64,000 nucleotides of DNA from Winogradskya humida (GTDB lineage: Bacteria; Actinomycetota; Actinomycetes; Mycobacteriales; Micromonosporaceae): contig NZ_BOMN01000088.1 in assembly GCF_016862215.1 (NCBI RefSeq), positions 1 through 64,000 of the forward strand. The letters are read 5' to 3'. Position numbers and translations under genes: made by a program. Shown piece by piece: positions 49,382 to 57,467 of the stretch (position 1 is its first letter; the number at the start of each line of letters is the position of its first letter). Below the pieces are notes generated by a model. That model saw only the letters and a list, made by a program, of their open reading frames with translations. It was not told where the DNA came from and made no database searches.

Positions 49382-50785
49382 GTGTCCGTCGACACCGCAC
49401 GTCAGACCCACCCCCGAGCGTGGCTGATCCTCGCCCTGATCCTCTGCGCGGAGATCATGGACCTGCTCGACAGCACCATCGTCAACGTGGCCGCGCCGAG
49501 CATCGCCCGCGACCTGCACGCCGGCACCGCGGCCCTGCAATGGATCACCGGCGGCTACGCCCTCACCCTCGCCGCGTTCCTCATCGCCGGGGCCCGCCTC
49601 GGCGACCGTTTCGGCCGCCGCACCCTGTTCGCCGTCGGAGCCTGGGCGTTCGTCGCCTGCTCCACGCTGTGCGCACTCGCCCCCGACACCCCGACCCTGA
49701 TCACCGGCCGGCTGCTGCAGGGCGTCGCCGCCGCACTCCTGATCCCTCAGGGCCTCGGCCTGCTCCAGGAGGCGTTCAGCCCCGGCGACCAGGGCAGGGC
49801 CTTCTCGATCTTCGGCCCCGTGGTCGGCCTCGCCGCCGTCCTCGGCCCGGTCCTCGGCGGCGTCCTCGTCGACGCCGACCTCCTCGGCACCGGCTGGCGG
49901 CTGATCTTCCTGATCAACCTGCCGATCGGCATCCTCGCCGCGGTCGGCGCCACCCGTATCTTCCCGCAGTCACGGGCCGAGTCCGCCCCACGCCTCGACA
50001 TCACCGGGACCCTGCTGGTCGGCGCGGCGGCCCTGCTCATCACGTACCCCCTGATCCAGGGCCGGGAAGCGGGCTGGCCCGACTGGACCTACGCCATGAT
50101 CGCGGGAGGCCTGCTCACCCTCGGCGCCCTCATCCTCTGGACCCGCCTGCGCCTGCGCACCGGCCGCGACCCCCTGGTCCAGCCGTCGGTCTTCTCCCAC
50201 CGCGGGTTCTCGGGCGGCGTACTGATCACCCTGGCCTTCTTCGGTGGCACCTTCGGCGTAGGCCTGGCGCTGACCCTGTTCCTCCAGCTCGGCCGGGGCT
50301 TCTCCGCGATCCACGCCGGCCTCACCGCCACGCCGTTCGCCCTGGGCTCATCGGTGGGTGCCATCATCGGAGCAGCGGTCCTCGCCCCCAGGATCGGCCG
50401 CAACACCCTCCAGCTCGGCAACGCCCTGCAAGCCGCGGGCCTGATCCTGACGCTGATCGTCCTCGCCCGTACGCAGATGACCGTCACCAGCTGGGACCTC
50501 GCCCTGCCGCTCCTCGTGTGGGGCTTCGGCATCGGGCTCGTGATCGCCCCGCTGTTCGACTTCGTCCTGGCCGCCCTCACCGAGAACGAAGTGGGCTCAG
50601 GCTCCGGCGTCCTCAACACGCTGCAGCAACTGGGCTCAGCAACCGGCGTCGCCGCCATCGGCACGGTCTTCTTCGCCACGCCGGGCTACCTCGCCGGCTT
50701 CGAACGCAGCCTCCAGCTAGGACTCGGCATCACCGTCGCCCTGGCCGCACTGACCTTCCTGCTCCCCCGCCACGCCCGCGCGTGA
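49382..50785 (+). CDS. DHA2-family MFS drug exporter (14 helices)
   Basis: A 467-residue MFS transporter of the DHA2 family, with about fourteen membrane segments. Motif D1 is LDSTIVNVAAPSIARDL, motif A is ARLGDRFGRRTLFAVGAW, and motif C is GPVVGLAAVLGPVLGGVLVD. GTG 49382 follows a strong AGGAGG (49371-49376). Members export cationic or neutral drugs by proton antiport. Controlled by the PadR gene just upstream. Confidence 0.9.
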   Translation: MSVDTARQTHPRAWLILALILCAEIMDLLDSTIVNVAAPSIARDLHAGTAALQWITGGYALTLAAFLIAGARLGDRFGRRTLFAVGAWAFVACSTLCALAPDTPTLITGRLLQGVAAALLIPQGLGLLQEAFSPGDQGRAFSIFGPVVGLAAVLGPVLGGVLVDADLLGTGWRLIFLINLPIGILAAVGATRIFPQSRAESAPRLDITGTLLVGAAALLITYPLIQGREAGWPDWTYAMIAGGLLTLGALILWTRLRLRTGRDPLVQPSVFSHRGFSGGVLITLAFFGGTFGVGLALTLFLQLGRGFSAIHAGLTATPFALGSSVGAIIGAAVLAPRIGRNTLQLGNALQAAGLILTLIVLARTQMTVTSWDLALPLLVWGFGIGLVIAPLFDFVLAALTENEVGSGSGVLNTLQQLGSATGVAAIGTVFFATPGYLAGFERSLQLGLGITVALAALTFLLPRHARA

Positions 50786-50790
50786 GACAA

Positions 50791-51252
50791 CTATCGGACG
50801 TAGTGGCGCAGCCGCACCGTTTCCCCACGCGGACCGCTCCAGCCGGCAGTCGACATGTGCGTGTACCGCCACCCCGTCGCCTCGTAGAACGCGACCGCGG
50901 ACGAGTCCGGCCGGTCAACGACGTCGAGGATCAGCCGGCCACCGGCCCACACACTCACGTGATCCAGCAACGCGCTGGCAACCTTCATCCGCCGAGCCGC
51001 CGGCGCCACGAACAGCCGGGTAACCTCCCGGCCGTTCTGCACGGCGACATGCCCGTCGATCACCCCGGGTGAGCTGTAGGCGACCCAAGCCTGATCCAGC
51101 CGCGGATGGTCCAGCCACCCCACGGGATCCGACGGCCACTTCATCGGATAACCGCTCACGAGGCGAACCTCACGCAACACTTGCACACACAGCTCGAGGT
51201 CCTCGGACCGCCGGGCCCGGATGGTCAAAGGCCGGATAGTCAGGTTGCTCAC
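50791..51252 (-). CDS. GNAT N-acetyltransferase
   Basis: A 153-residue GNAT protein. The acetyl-CoA stretch is VTRLFVAPAARRMKVASALLDHV, where the usual RGxG loop is replaced by RRMKVA, an unusual variant. AVAFYEATGWRYT is the typical late motif. I choose GTG 51252 (VSNLTIRPLTIRARRSEDLE); the upstream frame is Gly-rich and not homologous. It is convergent with the DHA2 exporter. Substrate unknown. Confidence 0.78.
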   Translation of the reverse strand: MSNLTIRPLTIRARRSEDLELCVQVLREVRLVSGYPMKWPSDPVGWLDHPRLDQAWVAYSSPGVIDGHVAVQNGREVTRLFVAPAARRMKVASALLDHVSVWAGGRLILDVVDRPDSSAVAFYEATGWRYTHMSTAGWSGPRGETVRLRHYVR

Positions 51253-51541
51253 CCCAACATCATGAAGCAACCCCCGGCCACCCCTCCCAACGGCCGACCC
51301 CACGAGACCACCCGCTCCCCGGACGCCCCACCACGCGGCAGGCGCCTGGTGACCCGCATCCGCTCGAAAGAAAATGGTCACTCCACATTGTCCGGCCGAC
51401 GATGAGGTTTATCCACAAAGCGCTCCTATAGCCGATTTTTAGCCTTCGCAGATCAATGGTCATGCTGACATCCGACAAATATTCTTTCACGAAATCTTGC
51501 TAGGCTCAGGATCTTGCTGTCACGGCCCAGGAGGAGATCTC
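51253..51541. other. Divergent intergenic region, AT-richer
   Basis: About 290 bp between the divergent GNAT and membrane-anchored genes. The second half is clearly AT-richer than the surroundings and should hold the promoter of the downstream gene. A GAGGAG ribosome-binding site ends it. I see no clear palindrome or RNA gene. Confidence 0.45.
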
Positions 51542-52111
51542 GTGACTTCTTCCCACGCTCTCAGAAAAAGTATTTTTTCTCGCCTGAGAGCGTTCCTGGA
51601 GAGTAAGTCGTGGGGCGGAATAAGCGCTATTACCGGGCTCGTCGCTCTCGGCCTCGCCGCCGTCACCACACTGGTCACCCTCTCCGTCAAAAATTCTGAA
51701 TCAGTCCCTTACCGCGGAGAGAAATGCCGTGAGGGAACCGCGAGCCAAGACGTTCGCACTGACGCGGCAGCGCTCGAGACCTCCACCACGGCGCCCCTCA
51801 AGGTGCTCGACGTGGGCGTCAAGGACAAGGACCGGATCTATGGCTCACCACGATCGGGGCCAGTCGACGGAGAGACCTTTTACTGGGGTCGGGTCGCCTC
51901 GGATCGGGCGAATGGAGGAGTGCAGCTTCTCTGGCGTATCAATGATGGACCATGGCACGACTGCCGCAGCGATCTCAGTGCCGACAACCCCGATTACGTC
52001 TACACCCCGGCCGTGGCGAGCGAGATCGGCGAGAAGCAGGTCACCTTCAAGGTCTGCATCTGGCGCAACAACCCTCATCTTCAGAGCTGCTGGAACGACA
52101 CCGACGACTGA
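51542..52111 (+). CDS. Hypothetical single-pass membrane protein
   Basis: A 189-residue protein I do not recognise. A basic cytoplasmic N-terminus (~30 residues) is followed by one hydrophobic segment (ISAITGLVALGLAAVTTLVT) and a ~130-residue exterior domain with four Cys, rich in Asp and Trp (YWGRVASDRANGGVQLLWRI, HDCRSDLS, KVCIWRNNP). Start GTG 51542 follows GAGGAG. Codon use and base composition are less GC-biased than the neighbours, hinting at recent acquisition. It could be a receptor or envelope protein. Confidence 0.6.
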   Translation: MTSSHALRKSIFSRLRAFLESKSWGGISAITGLVALGLAAVTTLVTLSVKNSESVPYRGEKCREGTASQDVRTDAAALETSTTAPLKVLDVGVKDKDRIYGSPRSGPVDGETFYWGRVASDRANGGVQLLWRINDGPWHDCRSDLSADNPDYVYTPAVASEIGEKQVTFKVCIWRNNPHLQSCWNDTDD

Positions 52112-52117
52112 GGCTGC

Positions 52118-52693
52118 TCAGGGGCTCCCGGGGATGCGGGCGGCGGCAGCGGCGACGGTTGCCAGGTCTTCTGCGGAGAAGCCGGTGCGGCTCAGCACCG
52201 CCAGGGACTTGTTTGTTGCCAGGGTGCACAGCGCGAGCTCTGCCGCCTGCTGCTCATCGGCACCCGCCGCCAGCAACGCCTGCTCCAGCATCGCCCGCAA
52301 GCCGTCGATCATGGCTCGGACCATGGCCTGACCTTCCGCGTCGAGGGCCGGGAACTGCGTTGCCGAGACCGTGAGCAGGCAGCCGTCCGGGACCGTGGGG
52401 TCGGCGATGCGGTTCAGGGTGACCTGGAGGTAGGCGAATATGACGGCGCTCGGGTCCGGGTGGGGGGCGGTGAGTGCCTGGTAGTACAGCGGGTGGTAGG
52501 TCTGGGCGTACCTTTCGAGGCTTTTACGGAAGAGGGTGCTCTTGTCGCCGAACGTGCCGTAGAGCGAGCCGCGGCCCAGGCCCGTGCCCTCGGTGAGGCG
52601 GTCGATCGAGGCTTCCGAGTAGCCCCAGCGCCAGAAGACGTGCATCGCGCGTCGTAGCGCCTCGTCCACGTCGAATTGCTTGCGGCCCGCCAT
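52118..52693 (-). CDS. TetR-family regulator
   Basis: A 191-residue TetR/AcrR regulator. The N-terminal helix-turn-helix is FDVDEALRRAMHVFWRWGYSEASIDRLTEGTGLGRGSLYGTFGDK, and the remainder is the variable ligand domain with a CLLTVSATQFPALDAEGQ segment common in this subgroup. It is divergent from the alpha/beta-hydrolase gene, and a 17-bp palindrome lies between them. Confidence 0.9.
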   Translation of the reverse strand: MAGRKQFDVDEALRRAMHVFWRWGYSEASIDRLTEGTGLGRGSLYGTFGDKSTLFRKSLERYAQTYHPLYYQALTAPHPDPSAVIFAYLQVTLNRIADPTVPDGCLLTVSATQFPALDAEGQAMVRAMIDGLRAMLEQALLAAGADEQQAAELALCTLATNKSLAVLSRTGFSAEDLATVAAAAARIPGSP

Positions 52694-52713
52694 GGTTCAT
52701 CAGCCTACACATC

Positions 52714-52730
52714 TTGTACTGATCGTTCAA
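52714..52730. promoter_or_regulatory. TetR operator between regulator and hydrolase
   Basis: TTGTACTGATCGTTCAA: arms TTGnAC/GTnCAA with one mismatched pair. It lies 20 bases from both divergent start codons, the expected place for control of both genes. Confidence 0.65.
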
Positions 52731-52750
52731 ACATGGGTATGGTCGCCGCC

Positions 52751-53647
52751 ATGACCTATCTGAGTTCGTTGCGGTTGCCCGAGGGGTTCACCGATGTGTT
52801 CACCAGTCGGATCGTGGAGGTGAACGGGCTGCGGCTGCACGCGGTCACCGGCGGGGAAGGCCCGCCGCTGCTGCTGATCGGTGGGTGGCCGCAGACCTGG
52901 TACGCCTGGCGCGAGGTGATGCCCGCGCTCGCCCGTGAGCACACCGTCGTCGCCGTCGACTCGCGGGGATCCGGGCTCTCCGACAAGCCCGACGACGGGT
53001 ACGACGCCGGCACGCTGGCCGCCGATCTGGTCGCGCTGATGGCCGCGCTCGGGCACGACCGGTTCGACGTGGTCGGCCATGACATCGGCATGTGGACCGG
53101 CTACGCCCTCGCCGCCGATCATCCGGAGCGGGTGGGCCGGCTCGCCGTCGTCGACGCCATCATCCCCGGTGTCACGCCGACCCCGCCGTTCTTCAGCCCG
53201 GCCTCGGTCAGCCAGCGGTTCTGGCACTTCGGCTTCAACCGGCTCGCCGACCACCTCGGCGAGGAACTCGTCCGGGGGCGGGAGCGGCTGTTCTTCGGCT
53301 ACCAGTTCACCCAGAAGGCCGCCACCCCGGAGACGATCCCCCCGTACGCCGTCGATGTCTACGTCGATGCGATCGTCGCGGATCCCCGCGGGCTGCGGGC
53401 GAGCTTCGCCTACTACCGGGCGCTGGACGAGACGACCGCACAGAACGAGCAGCGCATGAAGACCCGGCTGACGCTGCCGGTGCTCGCCGTCGGCGGCGCG
53501 CTCTACACCGGCGCGTCGGCCGCCGCGACGATGCGGCTCGCGGCCGACGATGTCACCGAGGTGGTCCTCGACGATTGCGGCCATTACGTGGCCGAGGAGC
53601 AGCCCGCGCAGTTCACCCGGATCCTGGAGGACTTCCTCGACGGCTGA
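52751..53647 (+). CDS. Alpha/beta-hydrolase, epoxide-hydrolase-like
   Basis: A 298-residue alpha/beta-hydrolase of the epoxide hydrolase/haloalkane dehalogenase branch. LLLIGGWPQTWYAWREVMPALA is the HGxP-like oxyanion loop (GGWP here). The nucleophile elbow VVGHDIGMWTGYALA places Asp in the nucleophile position, and LDDCGHYVAEEQP holds the catalytic His. The Asp nucleophile argues against an ordinary esterase. ATG 52751 chosen for the homologous start. Probably regulated by the divergent TetR. Confidence 0.87.
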   Translation: MTYLSSLRLPEGFTDVFTSRIVEVNGLRLHAVTGGEGPPLLLIGGWPQTWYAWREVMPALAREHTVVAVDSRGSGLSDKPDDGYDAGTLAADLVALMAALGHDRFDVVGHDIGMWTGYALAADHPERVGRLAVVDAIIPGVTPTPPFFSPASVSQRFWHFGFNRLADHLGEELVRGRERLFFGYQFTQKAATPETIPPYAVDVYVDAIVADPRGLRASFAYYRALDETTAQNEQRMKTRLTLPVLAVGGALYTGASAAATMRLAADDVTEVVLDDCGHYVAEEQPAQFTRILEDFLDG

Positions 53648-53665
53648 CCCGCCACCCGGTCATCC

Positions 53666-54250
53666 TCAGAGGGCGGTGACCGCCTCGATGATCGCGGCGG
53701 CGCCGGTGCGGGCGGACGGGTCGGCGCTGACGTCGGTGAAGCGGACCGTGGCCGTGCGGTCGACCACCACGACGGCCGGGTAGGGCAGGGTCGAGCGGCC
53801 GGTCGCGAGGGCCGGAGCCGATTCGGGGCTGCTGTAGCCGAGGTTGAACGCGTCGATCAGGGTGTGGCGCGGGTCCGCGGCGACCAGCAGGCCCGACAGG
53901 TCGAGGCGGTGCTTGAGCTCGGCGAGGCGTTCCGGGCGCTGCGGGCTGACGGCGACCAGGTGGGCGTCCAGGCCCCGCAGATCCTTCTCGTACGCAGCGA
54001 GCGCGTCGGCGCTGCCCGGGGAGCCGGCGTGACCGAAGAAGATCAGGACGACGGGGCCGGTGTCGAGCAGGCGGTGCAGGAAGATCGGGCCCAGGTCAGC
54101 CTCGAGGAGCGGCAGGTCCGGCACCCGGGTGCCCGGGGAGATCATGCGTTCCCAGACGGCGTCGCGTTCCAGCTGCTGGCGGAACGCTGCGTCGGTAGCC
54201 GGTTTGGGGTGGGCCGAGGTGACGGTCATGGATTCAGAGTACCCGGTCAT
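53666..54250 (-). CDS. Thioredoxin-fold redoxin lacking peroxidatic cysteines
   Basis: A 194-residue AhpC/TSA-like protein. The thioredoxin fold is clear from LDTGPVVLIFFGHAGSPGSADALAAYEKDLRGLDAHLVAVSPQ and the late YPAVVVVDRTATVRFTDV. Where relatives have W-C-P-x-C, this protein has AGSPGSAD, with no Cys at either place, so it cannot be a normal peroxidase. It may be a structural or binding paralogue. A palindrome lies directly upstream of the start. Start at 54250 is uncertain; ATG 54229 is the alternative. Confidence 0.72.
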   Translation of the reverse strand: MTGYSESMTVTSAHPKPATDAAFRQQLERDAVWERMISPGTRVPDLPLLEADLGPIFLHRLLDTGPVVLIFFGHAGSPGSADALAAYEKDLRGLDAHLVAVSPQRPERLAELKHRLDLSGLLVAADPRHTLIDAFNLGYSSPESAPALATGRSTLPYPAVVVVDRTATVRFTDVSADPSARTGAAAIIEAVTAL

Positions 54251-54252
54251 TT

Positions 54253-54269
54253 CCTATTAGAATAGTAGG
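54253..54269. promoter_or_regulatory. AT-rich palindrome in front of the redoxin gene
   Basis: CCTATTAGAATAGTAGG: an imperfect palindrome (CCTAnTA-N3-TAnTAGG) squeezed between the thioredoxin stop and the redoxin start. It overlaps the place where a -10 element or leader would lie. The controlling protein is not adjacent. Confidence 0.5.
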
Positions 54270-54276
54270 TTAACGG

Positions 54277-54717
54277 CTAGTGGACCGCGGGGGCGGCGAG
54301 ACCCTGCTCGACCCAGCGGCGCAGCACGGCGGCCGGTGCTGCGCCGGCCTGGCGGGCGGCGACGTGGCCGTCCCTGATCAGCATCAGGGTCGGGACGGCC
54401 TGCACGGCGAAGCGCTGCGACAGCCGGGGTGCGTGGTCCACGTTGACCTTCACGAGCTTGACCTGGCCGGCGAGGTCCCGGGCCACCTGCTCGAGTGCCG
54501 GGCCGACCGCGCGGCACGGCCCGCACCACGGTGCCCAGAAGTCGACCAGGACGGGTGTCGAGGACTGCTCAGCCACCTCGGCGAACGTGTCGTCGCCCGC
54601 GTCGACGATCCACGGCAGTGCAGCACGGCACTTGCCGCAGACGGGTTTACCCGCGGCGGTAGCCCGCACGCGGTTGCGCTGCCCGCACGAGGCGCACGCG
54701 ACGATGTCAGAGGTCAC
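54277..54717 (-). CDS. trxC: Thioredoxin 2 (TrxC) with N-terminal zinc ribbon
   Basis: A 146-residue thioredoxin 2. Two Cys pairs in the N-terminus (CASCGQRNRV and VCGKC) form the zinc ribbon that distinguishes TrxC from TrxA. The active site is FWAPWCGPCRAVGPALE, and the cis-Pro lies in VQAVPTLMLIRDG. It reduces protein disulfides, with the zinc ribbon tuning its redox response. GTG 54717 is the chosen start. It ends 27 bases before the redoxin gene, so both may be transcribed together. Confidence 0.93.
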   Translation of the reverse strand: MTSDIVACASCGQRNRVRATAAGKPVCGKCRAALPWIVDAGDDTFAEVAEQSSTPVLVDFWAPWCGPCRAVGPALEQVARDLAGQVKLVKVNVDHAPRLSQRFAVQAVPTLMLIRDGHVAARQAGAAPAAVLRRWVEQGLAAPAVH

Positions 54718-54752
54718 GTCACAAACAGACAACACAACACCACAGAAAATTC

Positions 54753-57347
54753 CTAACCCGGACCGTACGCCGTGAGCCCGTACCAGGCGACGTACTCCTC
54801 CGCACCGCCCTCGGCCAGCGCGGCGCGGGCCTGCCGGACGGCCTGCGGCATGGTGTCGCCGCGGGCGAGGCGCTGGTGGAGGACGGTCATGGCACCCGTG
54901 CTGGCGCCGTCGGGGATCGGTACGTCGGCGGCGGCGATGCCGGTGCTGCCGTGCGACATCATGGCGCTGGCGAAGCCGAGGACCTCGTTGCCGCCGTACG
55001 GCTGCTGCGCCCCGGAATGGCACGAGGCCAGCACCAGCCTGCGCGGGGCCATCCCGTGCGCGAGCATCTCGTAGAGCGTGAGCGGCCCGTCGGCGAGCTG
55101 CAGCGCGGAGAACAGCGGGCTGTCGGACCGGAACCGGCCGTGGCAGGCGAAGTGGGCCAGCTCCACGTCCTTGACCAGGGCGACCGTCGCGGCGGCCGTG
55201 CTCTGCGGCGGGAGCAGCGTGCGGGCCCGGTCATGCTCGGCGGCGACCGCCTTGACCTCGGCTCCCGCGCCGTCCAGGTCGGGGCCGCCGATGACGGCCA
55301 CCCCGCGCGCTCCCCCGGCCGGTACGATCCGGCGAGCGTGTGCCCAGAGACCTGCGGAAGGCGACACCGACACGGGGGCAGGGTGCAGAGCCGACCACGG
55401 TACGCCGAGCAGGTGCGTCGACGGCACCACGACGAGCGGAACATCGGCGGGTACGCCGGCCGGGGCGACCAGCAGCCGGGCCAGCGCGTCGATCGCCTCC
55501 TGGGTCGCCGCACGGGCAGCGGCCCCGAACCGGGTGCCGCTGAGCAGCCGCCGCAACCCGAACTCCGCCGCGGCGACCTCCTGGTTCATCGGGGTCACCG
55601 GGCCGAGCTCGACCACGCGGGTCCGGCGGGGCTCGACCACCACGGCCAGCGCCCGGTCGCCGATCACGGCGTACTCGATGAGCCATTGACCGTCCAGTGC
55701 GCGCCGCAACCCGGCCAGGCTCGTCGGGGAAGCGGCCTCGCCGCCGACGCCCTCGTCCCCCGTCCAGGAACGACGCCGGATGCGGGCCTCCAGGGCGCTC
55801 TGCCGGGCCAGCAACGCGGCCGGTTCCTCGCCGCGGGCCAGCCGGGCGTCGCGGAGCTCCTGCTCGACGCTGCGCAGCGCGACGACGTCCTCGTCGACGC
55901 CGGTCGCCGGGGGGTGCACGCGCAGCAGGGCGGCGGCGCGGGTGCGTTCGAGCCACTCGAAGATCCGGCCGGCCGAGCCGTTCGGCAGCAGGGTGCGCAG
56001 GCCCAGCTCGCCCAGCTCGGCGCCGTGCCCGGAGGCGAGGACCCGCAGTTCCAGCGACGGCAGGGCGGCGCGGTGCCGGGCCAGTTCACGCAGGCCCCGT
56101 ACGCAGTCCCGCAGCACGTCGCCGGAATCCTCGGCATCCGCGAGCAGTGCCCGGGCGAGGTGCCCGCGCAGGCGTACCAGCAGAGACTGGCCGTCCGCGA
56201 GCTCGCCGACCGCGGAGAGCTCGCGCCGCGCGAAGTCCGGGCGCTTGAGGGCGATGGCGGCGCGACCGGCGGCCAGGTGTGCATAGGCGGCCTCCTCGCG
56301 CAGGCCGAGCCGTTGCAGGGTGGCCGCAGCACGCCGCAGCCGGTGCAGCACCGGCGTCGAGTCGCCCTCCAGGGCGGCCTGCGCCTCCGCCTCCGCTACT
56401 CGCGCCCGGGCGGCCCAGGCGGGGCGGCGCTGACGGCGGAAGTCGCGGGCCGCGGCCTGCGCGTCGGCCAGGGCGGTCGCCGGGTCACCCAGCTCCAGCG
56501 CGAGCCGGGCGCAGCGCAGCCGGGCCTCGGCGGCCATCAGCCGGGCGCCGTGGCGTTCGAACTCGACACTCGCGGAGCGGGCCGCCGCCATCGCCTCGTC
56601 GAGCAGCCGCAGATCGCGCAGCACGTCGGCGTACTCGACGTGGTGCTCGCCCAGCGGCAGCCCCGCCGCCGCATGCAACCGGCCGGCCTCCTCGAACAGG
56701 CGCACACTCTCGGCGAGCCGGCCGGCGTGGTAGCTCGACCAGGCCCGCCCGTTCGCGATCACGGCCGGCAGCCGGGTGCCCAGGCCCGCGGCCAGCTCGG
56801 CGGCGCGTTCCAGGTAGCCGAGCGCCTCCTGCGGGCGGCCCAGCAGCGTCTGGATGTTGGCCAGGTTGTTGGCGGCCTTCACCCAGACGAACGGCGGGCA
56901 CGCCGGATCCTGCAGCAGCTGCTCGTACGCGTCGGCGGCGGCCTGGATGCGCCCGCGGTTGTGATCGAGGACGGCGAGCTGGAACCGCAGGTCGGGCAGC
57001 GCCGCGTGATCCACGAGCGGTTCGGCGCGGTGCAGGTCACGGGCGGCCGCCTCGTAGCGGCCCAGCTCCTGCAGCGCCATCGAGCGGGTCATCAGCAGGT
57101 CGCCGAGGCGCCGGTCGAGGCCGCAGTGCGCCGCGAGGCGTACCCCTCGGCTCAGAAGTTTCCGGGCACCCTCGTTGTCGAGATCGACGTGCCGCACCCA
57201 GGCCAGGGCACGCAGGCTCACCACCAGAGCCTCGCTGTCGCCGGCCGCAGTGGCGGACGCCACGAGTTCTTCTGCCTCTCCGGCGTATCTGACCGGATCG
57301 AGCACGACTCTGTTGTAAGCGGCGTCAGCCTGCTCACTCAGATCCAT
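54753..57347 (-). CDS. TPR-CHAT protein (caspase-like protease)
   Basis: An 864-residue protein. The first ~400 residues are helical TPR-like repeats (LGRYEAAARDLHRAEPLVDH, LGRPQEALGYLERAAELAAG), followed by a helical linker. The C-terminal ~300 residues are a CHAT domain: catalytic His736 in AHFACHGRFRSDSPLFSALQL and Cys776 in LVLASCHSGAQQPYGGNEV, the caspase-fold dyad. CHAT proteins are cytoplasmic and some act in bacterial immunity or cell death. ATG 57347 is chosen; an in-frame GTG at 57365 is possible, and the leader duplicates TGGATCTGAGT. Divergent from the subtilase gene with a 120-bp shared promoter region. Confidence 0.88.
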   Translation of the reverse strand: MDLSEQADAAYNRVVLDPVRYAGEAEELVASATAAGDSEALVVSLRALAWVRHVDLDNEGARKLLSRGVRLAAHCGLDRRLGDLLMTRSMALQELGRYEAAARDLHRAEPLVDHAALPDLRFQLAVLDHNRGRIQAAADAYEQLLQDPACPPFVWVKAANNLANIQTLLGRPQEALGYLERAAELAAGLGTRLPAVIANGRAWSSYHAGRLAESVRLFEEAGRLHAAAGLPLGEHHVEYADVLRDLRLLDEAMAAARSASVEFERHGARLMAAEARLRCARLALELGDPATALADAQAAARDFRRQRRPAWAARARVAEAEAQAALEGDSTPVLHRLRRAAATLQRLGLREEAAYAHLAAGRAAIALKRPDFARRELSAVGELADGQSLLVRLRGHLARALLADAEDSGDVLRDCVRGLRELARHRAALPSLELRVLASGHGAELGELGLRTLLPNGSAGRIFEWLERTRAAALLRVHPPATGVDEDVVALRSVEQELRDARLARGEEPAALLARQSALEARIRRRSWTGDEGVGGEAASPTSLAGLRRALDGQWLIEYAVIGDRALAVVVEPRRTRVVELGPVTPMNQEVAAAEFGLRRLLSGTRFGAAARAATQEAIDALARLLVAPAGVPADVPLVVVPSTHLLGVPWSALHPAPVSVSPSAGLWAHARRIVPAGGARGVAVIGGPDLDGAGAEVKAVAAEHDRARTLLPPQSTAAATVALVKDVELAHFACHGRFRSDSPLFSALQLADGPLTLYEMLAHGMAPRRLVLASCHSGAQQPYGGNEVLGFASAMMSHGSTGIAAADVPIPDGASTGAMTVLHQRLARGDTMPQAVRQARAALAEGGAEEYVAWYGLTAYGPG

Positions 57348-57467
57348 TACAGAACTCAGATCCACTACCGACCGTCTTCCGTTCCGCCGGCCCCCATGGT
57401 CCACCGCCCCGGATGACGTGAGGGATAAAGCCGCCGTCAGACTACCGACGACAAGGGAGAAGAATCC

